Of a stretch of 64,000 bases of DNA, positions 45,599 through 56,198 are shown one piece after another; position 1 is the stretch's first letter; every line of letters starts with the position of its first letter. This DNA is from Hypomyces perniciosus (Eukaryota; Ascomycota; Sordariomycetes; Hypocreales; Hypocreaceae), in the NCBI GenBank assembly GCA_008477525.1, contig SPDT01000006.1, forward strand, positions 3,003,501 to 3,067,500, written 5' to 3'. Position numbers and translations under genes: made by a program. The notes below the pieces were generated by a model. That model was not told the origin of the DNA. It ran no database searches and saw nothing but the letters and a program-made list of their open reading frames with translations.

Positions 45599-48500
45599 GG
45601 TTATAAGCCTAGGAGAGTTTTCCTTGGGTCTTTATTAATGGATTTTTCTAGTAATTACAGCACTTCCCTTAACGCTACTATAGCACTTACAGCAGGTTTT
45701 TATAGTGTTTATCCTAATATTTAAAGCACTTCCCCTAGCGCTACTACAGCACTTATAGCGGGTTTTTATAATGCTTATCCTAGTGCTTATATTAGCACTT
45801 TTAGGATTCTTAGTTATCCAAAGCTATTCCTAGGCTTCTACTATAAATACTATTACAGTTATAGTAGTACTGCTACTATTTTCACTATTTTTAGTAATTA
45901 ATATATACTATATAGTATATTCCCTATTTCGATAGGATATAGGTCTAATAGTAGTATAAGTTAACCTATTAGGGCTCTTAATAGCCCTATTTCCTTAATT
46001 AAGGATAATAGCTCTCCCTAGCAGTAAAGGGATTTATTTATTTAGGTGCAGAATATAGAATAAAAGCTTTAGGCACAGAGGGCTTTTACTGAGACAGTTA
46101 AGGTATAGTTAAAGGGTCAGAATAACACTATGACTCAGTTATTTAATACTCTAGCTAGCCTAGCTGCTGCTATATCAGGGCTTTAATAACAGGCTACTAG
46201 TCTAATATAAGTTAATCCTATAGCCCCTATTTTAGTGCTGATATAAGCTCCTACTCCTATTCCTATACCAGTCCAGGTTCCATTCACATCTATTCCTCAA
46301 CCCCAAAATACTATTTCTACTTTAAATAATAGTCTTATTAAAAAGGCATTAAAAAAAGTCTATAGCTTTCCAGAAAGCTATAAACCAATAGGCCCTAATA
46401 ATTTTAATTAGTGGAAATAGTCCTTAAATATTATACTAAAGGCTATAGATTACTATACTTTTATAGAAAATCCTATAGTTACTAATTCTTTATTTAATTT
46501 AGAATAGGCCTTATTACTTATATTAATCAGGGATAGTTTAACAGCTATTTCTGCTGTATCTATTGCTTGGATTTAAAGCCTAAAAGAAGTATTTTTAGTA
46601 TTAAAGAGATAATATAGTTACTTTAATACTTTGCAGAGAGATTCCCTTTATAGGGAATTTCACTTATTAAATTACAGTAATTATAAAGGATCTTTAACTA
46701 AATTTAATACTACTTTTAATAGCTTATTAGCTAAGCTAGCTATTTTAAAGGTTAATATTAATATATTAAATTAAGTAAATCAATATTTAAATGCCTTAAA
46801 AAAGACTTATCTTTAATAGGCTAAAAGAATTAAAGGAACTATTAGATTTAGCAGAGCTATTAAGCAATTTACTAAAGGTTTTAATATTTAGTTCCTTATA
46901 GCAGATATATTAAAAGAGACTAGGAATCTATCTTTAACTGTATATAAGGTTAATAAGGCCTTAGGCCCTTTTAAGTCCCTTAATTAAAAGCCAGCTTTTA
47001 ATTCCAATAAAAGGAAAGGAAATTAGAAGAAATAAGGAAATTAAAAGAATTAGAATTAATAAAACCAAAAGTAAACTACAAAGGATACTGCTTTTACTAG
47101 TATATATTATCTAGCTACTGGGGAGTATAGTGTAAAAGAGCTATTAAAAGAGTCTTTTACTGAATCTATTAGTAGTTCAGATAGTAATCGAGATCTTCTA
47201 TATGCCTTAAACGCTAAAAAAGGCAAAAAGCCTTTTAAGCCTTTTAAATCTTTTAAAAAACCTAAATCCCCTAGACTTTTTATTTAGGATAGTTTATTAT
47301 ATAATACTGGATCTATAGTTTATATAGTTAACTCTAGGAAATAGTTTATAGACTATAGACTTAATAAAGGGGACCTAAGTATTATCTATACTAGCAGGGG
47401 CCCTATTACCTTTAAAGGAATAGGTATAGCCACTTTTAATATCTTTAATAAAGATAATAACTATAAAGAGATAAAATTGCTAAATACCCTTTATTGCCTA
47501 TAGCTAGATGTAAACCTTATAAGTAGTTTAAGGTATTACTAAGCTGGAGGATATATATAGTATAATACTCTTTTTATGAAAACTATGCAGCTAATAGGGC
47601 TGTTAAATCCCTTAAAACATGGTTTTTTCCTTACAATTAAAGGATACACTACACTATATAGCCATATAAATAGCTATAGAGCTTATAGCTTTATACAGGT
47701 TCAAATTCCTACTATTAGTAAGGAAAAGGCTCAGGAATATATTGCTATTCCGGAAGCAGTAACTTCAATGAATAAACAACCAACTAGATCTAGCCCTAGG
47801 CTTATAAAAAGGAATTATCCTAAGGAAAGGATCCCTTTAAACTCCCTGAAACCCTAGGCCAAGTAGAGGAAAAGGGGCCTTGTGTGCCCCTATTGCCTAA
47901 GGAAATAGGGGGGAATAAGCTTATAGAGGATACCCTTATAGAGGAAAGGCCCTGTATACCTAGGGAATCCTCTATTACTAAAGATCTAGAAGTTGTTGAG
48001 CTATCTGAACTAGAGGGAGATACTATTATTAATAGTAATTCTAGCTACAAGCTGCTAAAGCTAGCCCTCTTATAGTATAAAAGACTAGGTCATATTAGCT
48101 TAAGTCTACTGAAGAAGACAGCTAAAATAACTACTAGAATTCCTAACTTTAATTCTATTAAAGAGACTAAATTCCACTGCCTAGCGTATAATAAGGGAAA
48201 AGCTATTAGGAGGCTTTATTTAAAGCCAATTCCTAATCCACTAGCCTCTCTAGATTGTTTAGAAGCTGATACTTTCTCTATAAAGCCAGTGCCTTATAAT
48301 AAGGCCCCTATTGGTTTTCTAATTATTGATAGAAAATCAAGATATAGGTGGCTATTCCTTTTAAGAGATTATAGTGGACCCACCCTTTTAGCTACTATAC
48401 AAGGCTTTATAAATAGCCTAAAAACGCAGTATAACCAGTACCTTAAGGAATTTCATTATAATAGCAGAAAGGAAATTAATCAGGAACTTTAGACCTAGTT

Positions 48501-49507
48501 CTTTTCCTTAGGAATTATATATTCCTATAATAGCCTTTATATTCACAAGCAGAATAGTCTAATAAAACGCTCTATTAAAGTTTTATTAAATAGGCTATAG
48601 GCTACTATTATAGCGGCTAACTTACTGCTATATCTCTAGAATTTTATTATTACTGCAGTTCTTAAATTAGTTAACTATATAGCTATTACTAATAGGGACT
48701 CCACCCCTTATCAAGAATTATATAAAGACCTAGACCTTAATAAAGATTATAAACCTAATCTGCAAAGATATAGGATTATTAGCTTTTATTGTAAGGTATT
48801 TGTTTTACAAGAATAAAGGGCTAAAGGCTATAAATTAGCCCCTAAGACTGAAACTAGGAGACTACTAGCAGTTTTAGGTAGTAATACCTATCTTATCTAT
48901 ATTCCAACTAGATATACAGTCTTTAAATCGTTAACTATAAAGCTATATAAAGATAAGATTCTTAAGCTTTAAATCCTAAAGCCTACTATAGGTTAGGATA
49001 ATAAGGAATTAAAGGGAGAAATAGAGCTAGATTCTATAAATTAAATGATTCCTAGCTCTCAGGATATTAATCCCTTACTCCCTAACCCTATTCCAGAGGG
49101 AGTACCCACTACTATTCCCCCTATTCCTATACTAGTTATACAAGACTGCAGTTATAGAGGATCCTATAGATATAGATATATCCCATTTTCTCTATAATAG
49201 CGTTAGAAAGCTAGCCTTTCTAGCTGCTGCAGCACAAGACCCATAAACGCTCAAGCAAGTACTTTGTAGTCCTGATAAGACTAAGTGGCTAGGAGCGATT
49301 TATAGCGAATTTGACCAGCTAGTCAAACAATATACCTTTGCTTTTATTAAGCGTAATAGTATTCCTAAAGGCAGGAATCCTATTATTAGTCGATTAGTCT
49401 TAAAGACTAAGAAAGACTAGAATAATAGAATAGTAAAATTTAAAGCTAGGCTAGTTGCTAGGGGTTTTCAACAACTAGAAGGAATAGATTTCAACTAAAC
49501 GTTCGCC

Positions 49508-49769
49508 TATTAGGAGACTGGAAGCTCCGGAGCTCTCATAATATTACATGGGCCGGAATGCATATATAAGAGCAACTGTGGTCCCCGAAGATATAGAACT
49601 TCAGAGACTAGTAAACTACTGCTGCTACACCTAACTACTAGTTTCTGGCTTGTTACCTGCTTGTTAGCATCTATCTCTCCTCCAAGTAACTGCTCTTCAA
49701 CCTCCTCTACTCTTCCCTAGGGTCGCAGCCCCTCGCCCGATCCGTCTGCCCCAAAGAGGGTCTCTGACA
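49508..49769 (+). repeat. Solo LTR of a third, unrelated LTR family (262 bp)
   Basis: Alignment of C with B shows an extra block between the frame segments that read TFT and AVPFTWRLL in B. The block starts TATTAGGAGACTGGAAGC, ends CTCTGACA and is flanked by TCGCC on both sides (49503-49507 and 49770-49774). It contains a TATATAAGAG box (about 49562) and a C-rich second half (about 49720-49760) and is far less AT-rich than C. It is a solo LTR left by LTR-LTR recombination, inserted after most C-to-T change in C. No internal region of this family is in the window. Confidence 0.8.
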
Positions 49770-51308
49770 TCGCCTCAACAGCTGTTCCTTTTACCTGGCG
49801 GCTCCTATTAGCCCTAGCTATTATCTATAACTGGGAAATCGAACAAATCGACTTTATTAGTGCATTCCTTAACAGGATACTTAAGGAAACTATCTTCCTC
49901 AACTTTCCTAAAGGATTTAAAGACTATGCCAGTCAAGCTTCCCCTAAGATTAAGTCTATTCTTAGAAAGCTGGGTTATAACCCTGATGTAGATCAGGTTA
50001 TTCAGCTATAGAAAGCTCTTTACGGCCTGAAATAGTCCCTTAGAGAATGGCAACAGGCTCTATAAGCCTTAGGAAATAAACTAAAATATAATCCTTTAAT
50101 TTCTAACTCTGCTATTCTCTATAATCCAAACAACAGTATTTTTATCGTCACTTATATAGATAACTGTCTTTTTATTGGACTAGATAAAGAAGCTATAGCC
50201 TAGCTAAAGCTAGCTTTTAATAAGGTCTATACTATAGAAGATAGAGGCGCTGCCTCTTTCTTTTTAGGGGTTTAGATAATTAAAGATAGAAAAAGAGGCC
50301 TTTTTTAGCTTTCCCAGAAATAGTATATTATTAAAGCTATAGAGTTTTTTAACCTTCAAAACTCTAAGCCTATCTAATTACCCCTGCAGCCCTTTATTTT
50401 AGCTAATAAAACCATAATTAAACTGGATAAAGCTAATACTAAGCTTTTTCAAGCTATTATTGGTACTATTATCTACTTAACAATTTATACTCAAGTAGAT
50501 ACCAGCTTTCCAGTCTAGTGGCTAGCTAGATAATTCTAAGGCCTGTATAAAGAGCACTTAACCGCAGCCCGCAACCTATTACAGTATCTAAATAGTACCT
50601 AGGATCTAGCTATTTAATATACTAGAAAATCTAGTCCTATACCTATTGGTTATTGCAATAGTGATTTTGCTAGGGATAAAGAATTAAGTAAATCGACTTA
50701 TAGCTATATTATTATAGTTGCTAATAGGCTAATTAGCTGGAAATCGAAAAGGGGTTTAACTATCTGTCTTTCTATACTAAAAGCAGAGTTTATAGCTTTT
50801 ATAGAAGCTACCAGGGAGATTCAGTGGCTTATTGGCCTATATAAAGAGGTAGATCGACCAATCAGACAGCCAATCTCTCTACTTAACGACAACAAAGGTG
50901 CTATTTCTACCTCGAATAACCCTACCCTTTATAATCGAATAAAATATACTCTGTTACGGTTTAATTATATTAGGGAACAGGTTAAAAATAGCGTTATTAC
51001 AGTCAGCTATCTGGAAACTAGTAAAATAGTTGCTGACGGGCTTACTAAGCCTCTTCCAGGTCCGAAATTAAAGAACTTTATAAGTCTCCTTAATCTTAAG
51101 CTTTTACCTAAAGTCTATACCTAAGGTTTTTACCCTTTTCTTTCTTATAGTTACTAGCTATTTTTTAATTATTAGCTATCCTAGTTATTCCTATTATTTT
51201 CAGCTATATTTAGCTATCCTTTTTATTATTATATCCTAGTTACTTTCCTATATCTAGATCCTATATCTACTTTAAAGTTATATAGGATAGTATCTATTCC
51301 AGAGGGAG

Positions 51309-51888
51309 TGTTAAAAAGGAGGGCTAAAAAGTAAAGATTTCTGTATAATTAGGTAACCTTCCTATTCTGGCTAGACCCGGAATTAGGCCCGATGCTAGGA
51401 CCGAGTTCCGGAGGAACTTTAGTGTAAGTCAGGAAATTTCTGTTATCTTCAACAATAACAATTAAGCTAGGACCAGCTACCCCGCCTACCCTAGACTTAA
51501 TATAATGGCCATAATGGCTATTGTGAAAAATCCGACTAAAATGGTTTCCTGTTTGTATGGCCGTGAGTCGATTTGACCGATTTTATATATAAATGAATTT
51601 TACGGAAAATAAGAATACAGCCATAAACCCAATTCTGCCACTGCACACCTATTGTTAGGTCGGAGGACTATTGTAGAAGACAAAGCTATTGTTCATACAA
51701 TTACTTCTACACCAGCCGCATATCACTAGATATTCTGTAGCTTTCTAGCTATTAGTTTAGTTACAATTTAATTGTTTATCTATTATTAACCTAACTAGAC
51801 TCTTAGTTGTTTCCTTATTGCTGCGTTAAGTGCACTTTCCTAGAAGCTGCACTTAAATAAAGTTTAGTATAACCTTGTTATTTTAACA
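51309..51888 (+). repeat. 3' LTR of copia C (580 bp)
   Basis: Preceded by AGAGGGAG, the same purine tract as in B; ends TTTTAACA. Confidence 0.88.
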
Positions 51889-53625
51889 AATATAGCTATA
51901 TAGATCCAGGTAAATAATAGTAATATAGCTAGTTTTTACCTTTTTATAAATCTTAATATATATCTTAATTTTCCTTTTAATAATCTTAATTTGCAGGAGG
52001 TGTAATTTCTAGGTAAAAGAGGAGTTTATAATAGTATAAAGGTTATAGCCAGTATTAAATAGTGCTATAATAGGTATATTCTCTATTTTAGCTTATAATA
52101 TTATTAATTTACTGGTTATTTACTCTTTAAACTCCTTTTATCCCTTTAATCTTTCCTTTATAGGCTTTAATGCCTAACTTTATATTAAAGCTAATCTTTT
52201 AACTTATCGCTAAAGTTACTGTTTTCCTTACTATTAATATACTGGTTATTATTATTAGATTTACGGTTAGCGATCTAGACCTAATACGCCTAAGCTCTAT
52301 AGCCTTTCTTGCAAAACTAGGCAATATATCCCTTTTTCCTGTAATAGTAATATATAGCCTCCTAGGCAGTATCTGCTTTATTTATTAAAAAGCTGCATTA
52401 ACGCTAGTTCTTTATATAGTTTATACCCCCTATCTAGATATTACCCTCTTTATTAACTGCTTATATATAGTCCTTTAAAGTGCAATATAATTAAAGCTTA
52501 TTATATTTTTTCTATTAAAAGTAGTCTATTAAGGCAGCTCCTGTATTTTATTAATCTAGATCTAATTATTTAATACAGTTAGCGATATTTTAAACCTTAA
52601 TAAACTATTTACTATAAGTAAGCGGCAAATCTACTATTACTAAGCGGAATTATAATTCTAAAGATAATGCTCCTTTAAGGAAAATAATCTTAGCTTAGTT
52701 AGCTTAATTATTACTGCCTGCTTTAAAAAGCTTTTATTTAAAATAAGGAAGGAAAAATAAAAGTAAAGTTTTATCTCTTTATTTAAAAGTGTATAGCTTT
52801 TATATAGTTTAGTTTTAAAGTCTTTAATCTTTATAAATATAGTTTAGGTATTATATAAATTCCGCTAAATTATAGTTCCTATTAGTTCCTTTTAATATAT
52901 AAAAGGTAGCGATTACCTATTTAAGTATAGTATTTAAATAAAAGTTAATAAAGTATTACTATTCTTTATTGCTGTTATAGAACTCTTTATTAAGTTTAAG
53001 CTTTTCGCGTATATTTTACGCTTATATAATATACTCTTTTTGCTTTCTTAAGAATTTAAATAAGTTAAAGAGTAGCTTTCTTTTAACCTTAAAAGCTTAT
53101 ATAAACTTTATTATAGAGGTTAATATAGGCTTTATAATTATAGCCTGCGCGGGTTTTTACTTAGGTTATGGAAGGAATAATATTTTATTTTCCTAGCTAT
53201 TTAACCTTTAAGTCGCTAGTGCTATAAAGTCTAGCTTTTTTATTAGTGCAGTTATTTATTCTTATAAAGGTAAAACAGCTTACTTGATCTGCAACTATAT
53301 ATTGTCGCCTTTAAAGGCTTAGTCTCTGAAATTCGCTATTTTCCTTCTGCAGTAAGAGTTCCATTACTTACTAGCTAGGTAGTAGTTAAGCTATAGATAT
53401 ATAACAGGTATAGCCTAATTAGAAAGCATACAGTTAAGGCACTTTTGTATTGTCTATCTATAGCTAAAGGAAGGAAGCTCTATACTAGCTATATATGCGT
53501 TATATAGTTGTGCATATAGGGTTATAGCCGAGGTGGTTTCCTAATTAGGTAAGCGGTCTAGTATTGGTTGTATTTCCGGATTCGGCATAGTCGTGATTCT
53601 AGGAAACATGGCCTAGCCTGTAATA
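51889..53625 (-). mobile_element. Ty3/gypsy fragment E2 (minus): 5' LTR and gag
   Basis: Minus-strand copy of the E1 family: 5' LTR 53400-53625, then leader and gag down to the protease region at 51889, where copia C starts. The sequence from 51889 mirrors E1 positions before about 41280. Polymerase and 3' LTR are absent. TACTA follows the LTR at 53626-53630; the partner duplication is lost with the other end. Confidence 0.75.
53400..53625 (-). repeat. 5' LTR of gypsy E2 (226 bp)
   Basis: TATAACAGG...CCTGTAATA in plus orientation; reverse complement of the E1 LTR. Confidence 0.75.
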
Positions 53626-55191
53626 TACTATAAGAAACTAAATATTAAAACCTTTAGTTAATTGCTTAATAGCTTTACTAGATCTAAGAGTTCCTTTAAT
53701 TTATTTAGCCTATTAAGGAAAAGTCTTTTTTAAGGTATTTAAATATTAATTTACTTAATTTAATATATTAATATTAACCTTTAAAATAGCTAGCTTAATT
53801 AATAAGCTATTAAAAGTAGTATTAAATTTAGTTAAAGATCCTTTATAATTACTATAATTTAATAAATGAAATTCCCTATAAAGGGAATCTTTTTGCAAAG
53901 TATTAAAGTAATTATATTATCTCTTTAATACTAAAAATGTTTTTTAGGCTTTAAATCTAGGCAATAGATATAGCAGAAATAGCTATTAAACTATCCTTAA
54001 TTAATATAAATAATAGGGCCTATTCTGAATTAAATAGGGAATTAGTAACTATAAGATTTTCTATAAAAGTATAGTAATTTATAGCTTTTAATATAATGTT
54101 TAAAGACTGTTTCTATTAATTGAAATTATTAAGGCCTACTAGCTTATAGCTTTCTAGAAAGTTATAAACCTTTTTTAATGCCTTTTTAATAAAACTATTA
54201 TTTAAAGTAGAAATAGTAGTTTAGGGTTAAGGAATAGATAAAAATGGAACCTGGATTAGTATAGGAATAAAGGTAGGAGCTTATATTAGTATTAAAATAA
54301 AGGCTATAAAATTAACTTTTATTAAACTAATAGTTTAAGGTTAAAGACTTAAAATAGTAGCAGCTAGGCTAGCTAAAGTATTATTTAACTATATTATAGT
54401 ATTATTCTGATTTTCTAACTGTACTTTAATTATTTTAGTAAAAGCCCTCTATACCTAAAGCTTTTATTTTATATTTTATACTTAAATAAATAGATCTTTT
54501 TACTGTTAGTGAAAGCTATTATCTTTAATTAAGGAAATAAAGCTGTTAAGAGCCCTAATTTATTAATTTATACTGCTAGTATTAAACTTATATTTTATAA
54601 AAATAAAAAATAGTATTATATATTATATAGTATATAGTAAAGACTATTAAAATAGTAAAAGTAGTAATAGTAGTATTACTATAACTGTAATAGTATTTGC
54701 AGTAAAAGTTTAAAAATGGCTTTTAGTAGTAAAAATCTTGAAAATAATGCTTACGTAAGTATTAGGATAAATACTATAAAAACCTGCTATAAGTGCTATA
54801 ATAGCGCTAAGGGAAATGCTGTAACTACTAGAAAAGTCTATTAATAAAGACTTAAGGAAAACTCTCTTAAGCTTATAACCTATTAAGATAATAAGGTTAT
54901 ACTAAACCTTATTTATATATAGCTTTTAAGAAGCTATATATAATGCAGTAATAAAGAAATAACTAAAAGTTTAGTTAGGTTAATAATAAATAAACAATTA
55001 AATTATAACTGAATTAATAGCTAAAAAGCTATAAAATATCTAGTATTATACAGCTAGTATAGAAGTGAATTATATAAACAATAGCTTTATCTTCTATAAT
55101 AGTCCTCCGATTAAATAATAGGTATATAGCAGTAGAATTAGGTTTATCGCTGTATTTTTATTTTCCGCAAAATTCATTTATTGTAACAGGT
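53626..55191 (-). mobile_element. Ty1/copia fragment D (minus): partial 5' LTR and gag
   Basis: Minus strand: truncated LTR 54881-55191, primer site (about 54862-54880), leader and gag down to 53626, where gypsy E2 cuts it. The order and sequence match element A 37900-39700. The LTR is cut at 55192 by the LTR of gypsy E3. Many C-to-T type stops. Confidence 0.75.
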
Positions 55192-55407
55192 ATAGCCTAA
55201 CTGGAAAGCATGCAGTTAGGGTACCTCTATATTGTCTATCTATAGCTAAAGGAAGGAAGCTCTATACTAGCTATATATATATTATATAGTTGTGCGTATA
55301 GGGTTCTAGCTAAGGTGGTTTCCTAATTGGGTAAGTGGTCTAGTATTGGTTGTATTTCTGGAATCGGTATAATTATAATTCTAGGAGATATAGCCTAGCC
55401 TATAATA
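55192..55407 (-). repeat. 3' LTR of gypsy E3 (216 bp)
   Basis: TGTAACAGG...CCTATAATA in plus orientation; same family as 53400-53625 and 26394-26619. Confidence 0.75.
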
Positions 55408-55410
55408 TTA

Positions 55411-55422
55411 CCCCCCCCTTTT
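55411..55422 (-). other. Polypurine tract of gypsy E3
   Basis: C8T4 on the plus strand, AAAAGGGGGGGG on the minus strand, three bases before the 3' LTR. The same motif is at 22393-22404 for element F. Confidence 0.65.
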
Positions 55423-55745
55423 ATAGTGGCTCTCTCTTTAAGCGCTGTTGCTTTGCTGGCGTATAGCTGTTAAGTGGCCTGTCATTAAATTCAATTAAGC
55501 TATATTTAAATATATAGTTGTTAAGGGCTACTATATCTTTAAATATATATATGGGTTTTTAGGTTAGCTTTATATATCCTTTCTATTATGTTAATACTTT
55601 ACAGAAAAAGCTATAACCTTACTGTTTAATCTTTATATAAAAGACCTCTTTAACTTCCTATTTATCCTTATTATTTAATTATATCGGTAGTAGTTAAAGG
55701 TTGTTTAAAATCTAGCCTAGAAAAAGGTTATTAGCTGCTTTTTTT

Positions 55746-56198
55746 AATAGGTTAATATAAAATTCGCGTATGCACACTAAAAAGGGATGCCAATATTTGC
55801 GAATTCCTCGCATATTCAAACCTATAGAAGAGATTGTTGCTGAGCAGAAGACACGGAGGAAGGCCAAGTAACAAACGAGTGTGAGAGAGCCTGATGTGAC
55901 CGTAAAGGAAGCGAATTCCCCCGCGAGAGATGCAAGTGCTACAACAAAGGAGGAGAGTGTCATCATGAGGGAACCATGAAGAAAGCTCAGGCCCTTCGAA
56001 AGAGTGGAGCCAACACCCATGTTCCATTGCCGTGAGATTATGTTCATAGTCACGCATTTGATCCTTGGACTTCGTGTTAAACCTGTAAACTTCGGTACAA
56101 GATCACATGCAGTTTTTGGGATAACTAGCCATGTCCTTCTGGGTGAATGACTTCCCAGCCCAATACCCCGTTCTTCACTACCAAGTTGCAGTCTTGCT
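55746..56198. other. Host 3' flank next to the repeat block
   Basis: Normal base composition returns at about 55746. A minus-strand open frame runs through here into the transposon (55712), but it overlaps the end of the next gene in another frame and has no recognisable domain, so I treat this as a 3' untranslated or spacer region. Confidence 0.45.

Larger units (their letters stand above)
45019..51888 (+). mobile_element. Ty1/copia element C (plus) with unmatched target sites
   Basis: LTRs 45019-45598 and 51309-51888; 6,870 bp including a 262-bp solo LTR at 49508-49769. The gag region (about 46050-47100) is strongly RIP-mutated, while integrase and polymerase regions keep longer frames (47576-48492; RT about 49790-50200; RNase H about 50650-51080). 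The left flank is GGTCC inside the 3' end of plus-strand gypsy E1. The right flank is AATAT inside minus-strand gypsy E2. These differ, so the two ends did not come from one insertion event. Confidence 0.85.
21840..55745. other. RIP-mutated, AT-rich nested transposon block
   Basis: Across this block TpA is very frequent and CpA rare, and retrotransposon frames stay readable only if TAA, TAG and TGA are read as former CAA, CAG and CGA codons. A direct comparison shows it: element C has GGCCAAGTAGAGG near 47859 where element B has GGCTAAGTAGAGG near 33942. This C-to-T pattern in repeated DNA is the signature of repeat-induced point mutation, known from ascomycetes. The borders with host sequence are about 21.8 kb (gradual) and 55.745 kb (sharp). 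Confidence 0.9.
55192..55745 (-). mobile_element. Ty3/gypsy fragment E3 (minus): chromodomain-like end and 3' LTR
   Basis: Minus strand: starts abruptly at the host border (about 55745) in the end of the integrase region, continues through a chromodomain-like segment (QEVKEVFYIKIKQ ... QKGYIKL, about 55670-55480), then the polypurine tract AAAAGGGGGGGG (55411-55422) and the 3' LTR 55192-55407. It supplies the 3' end that E1 lacks and shows that the family is a chromovirus-type gypsy. About 10 bp of the E1 end (GAAGTTAAAGAGGTC) match it directly. Confidence 0.7.
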
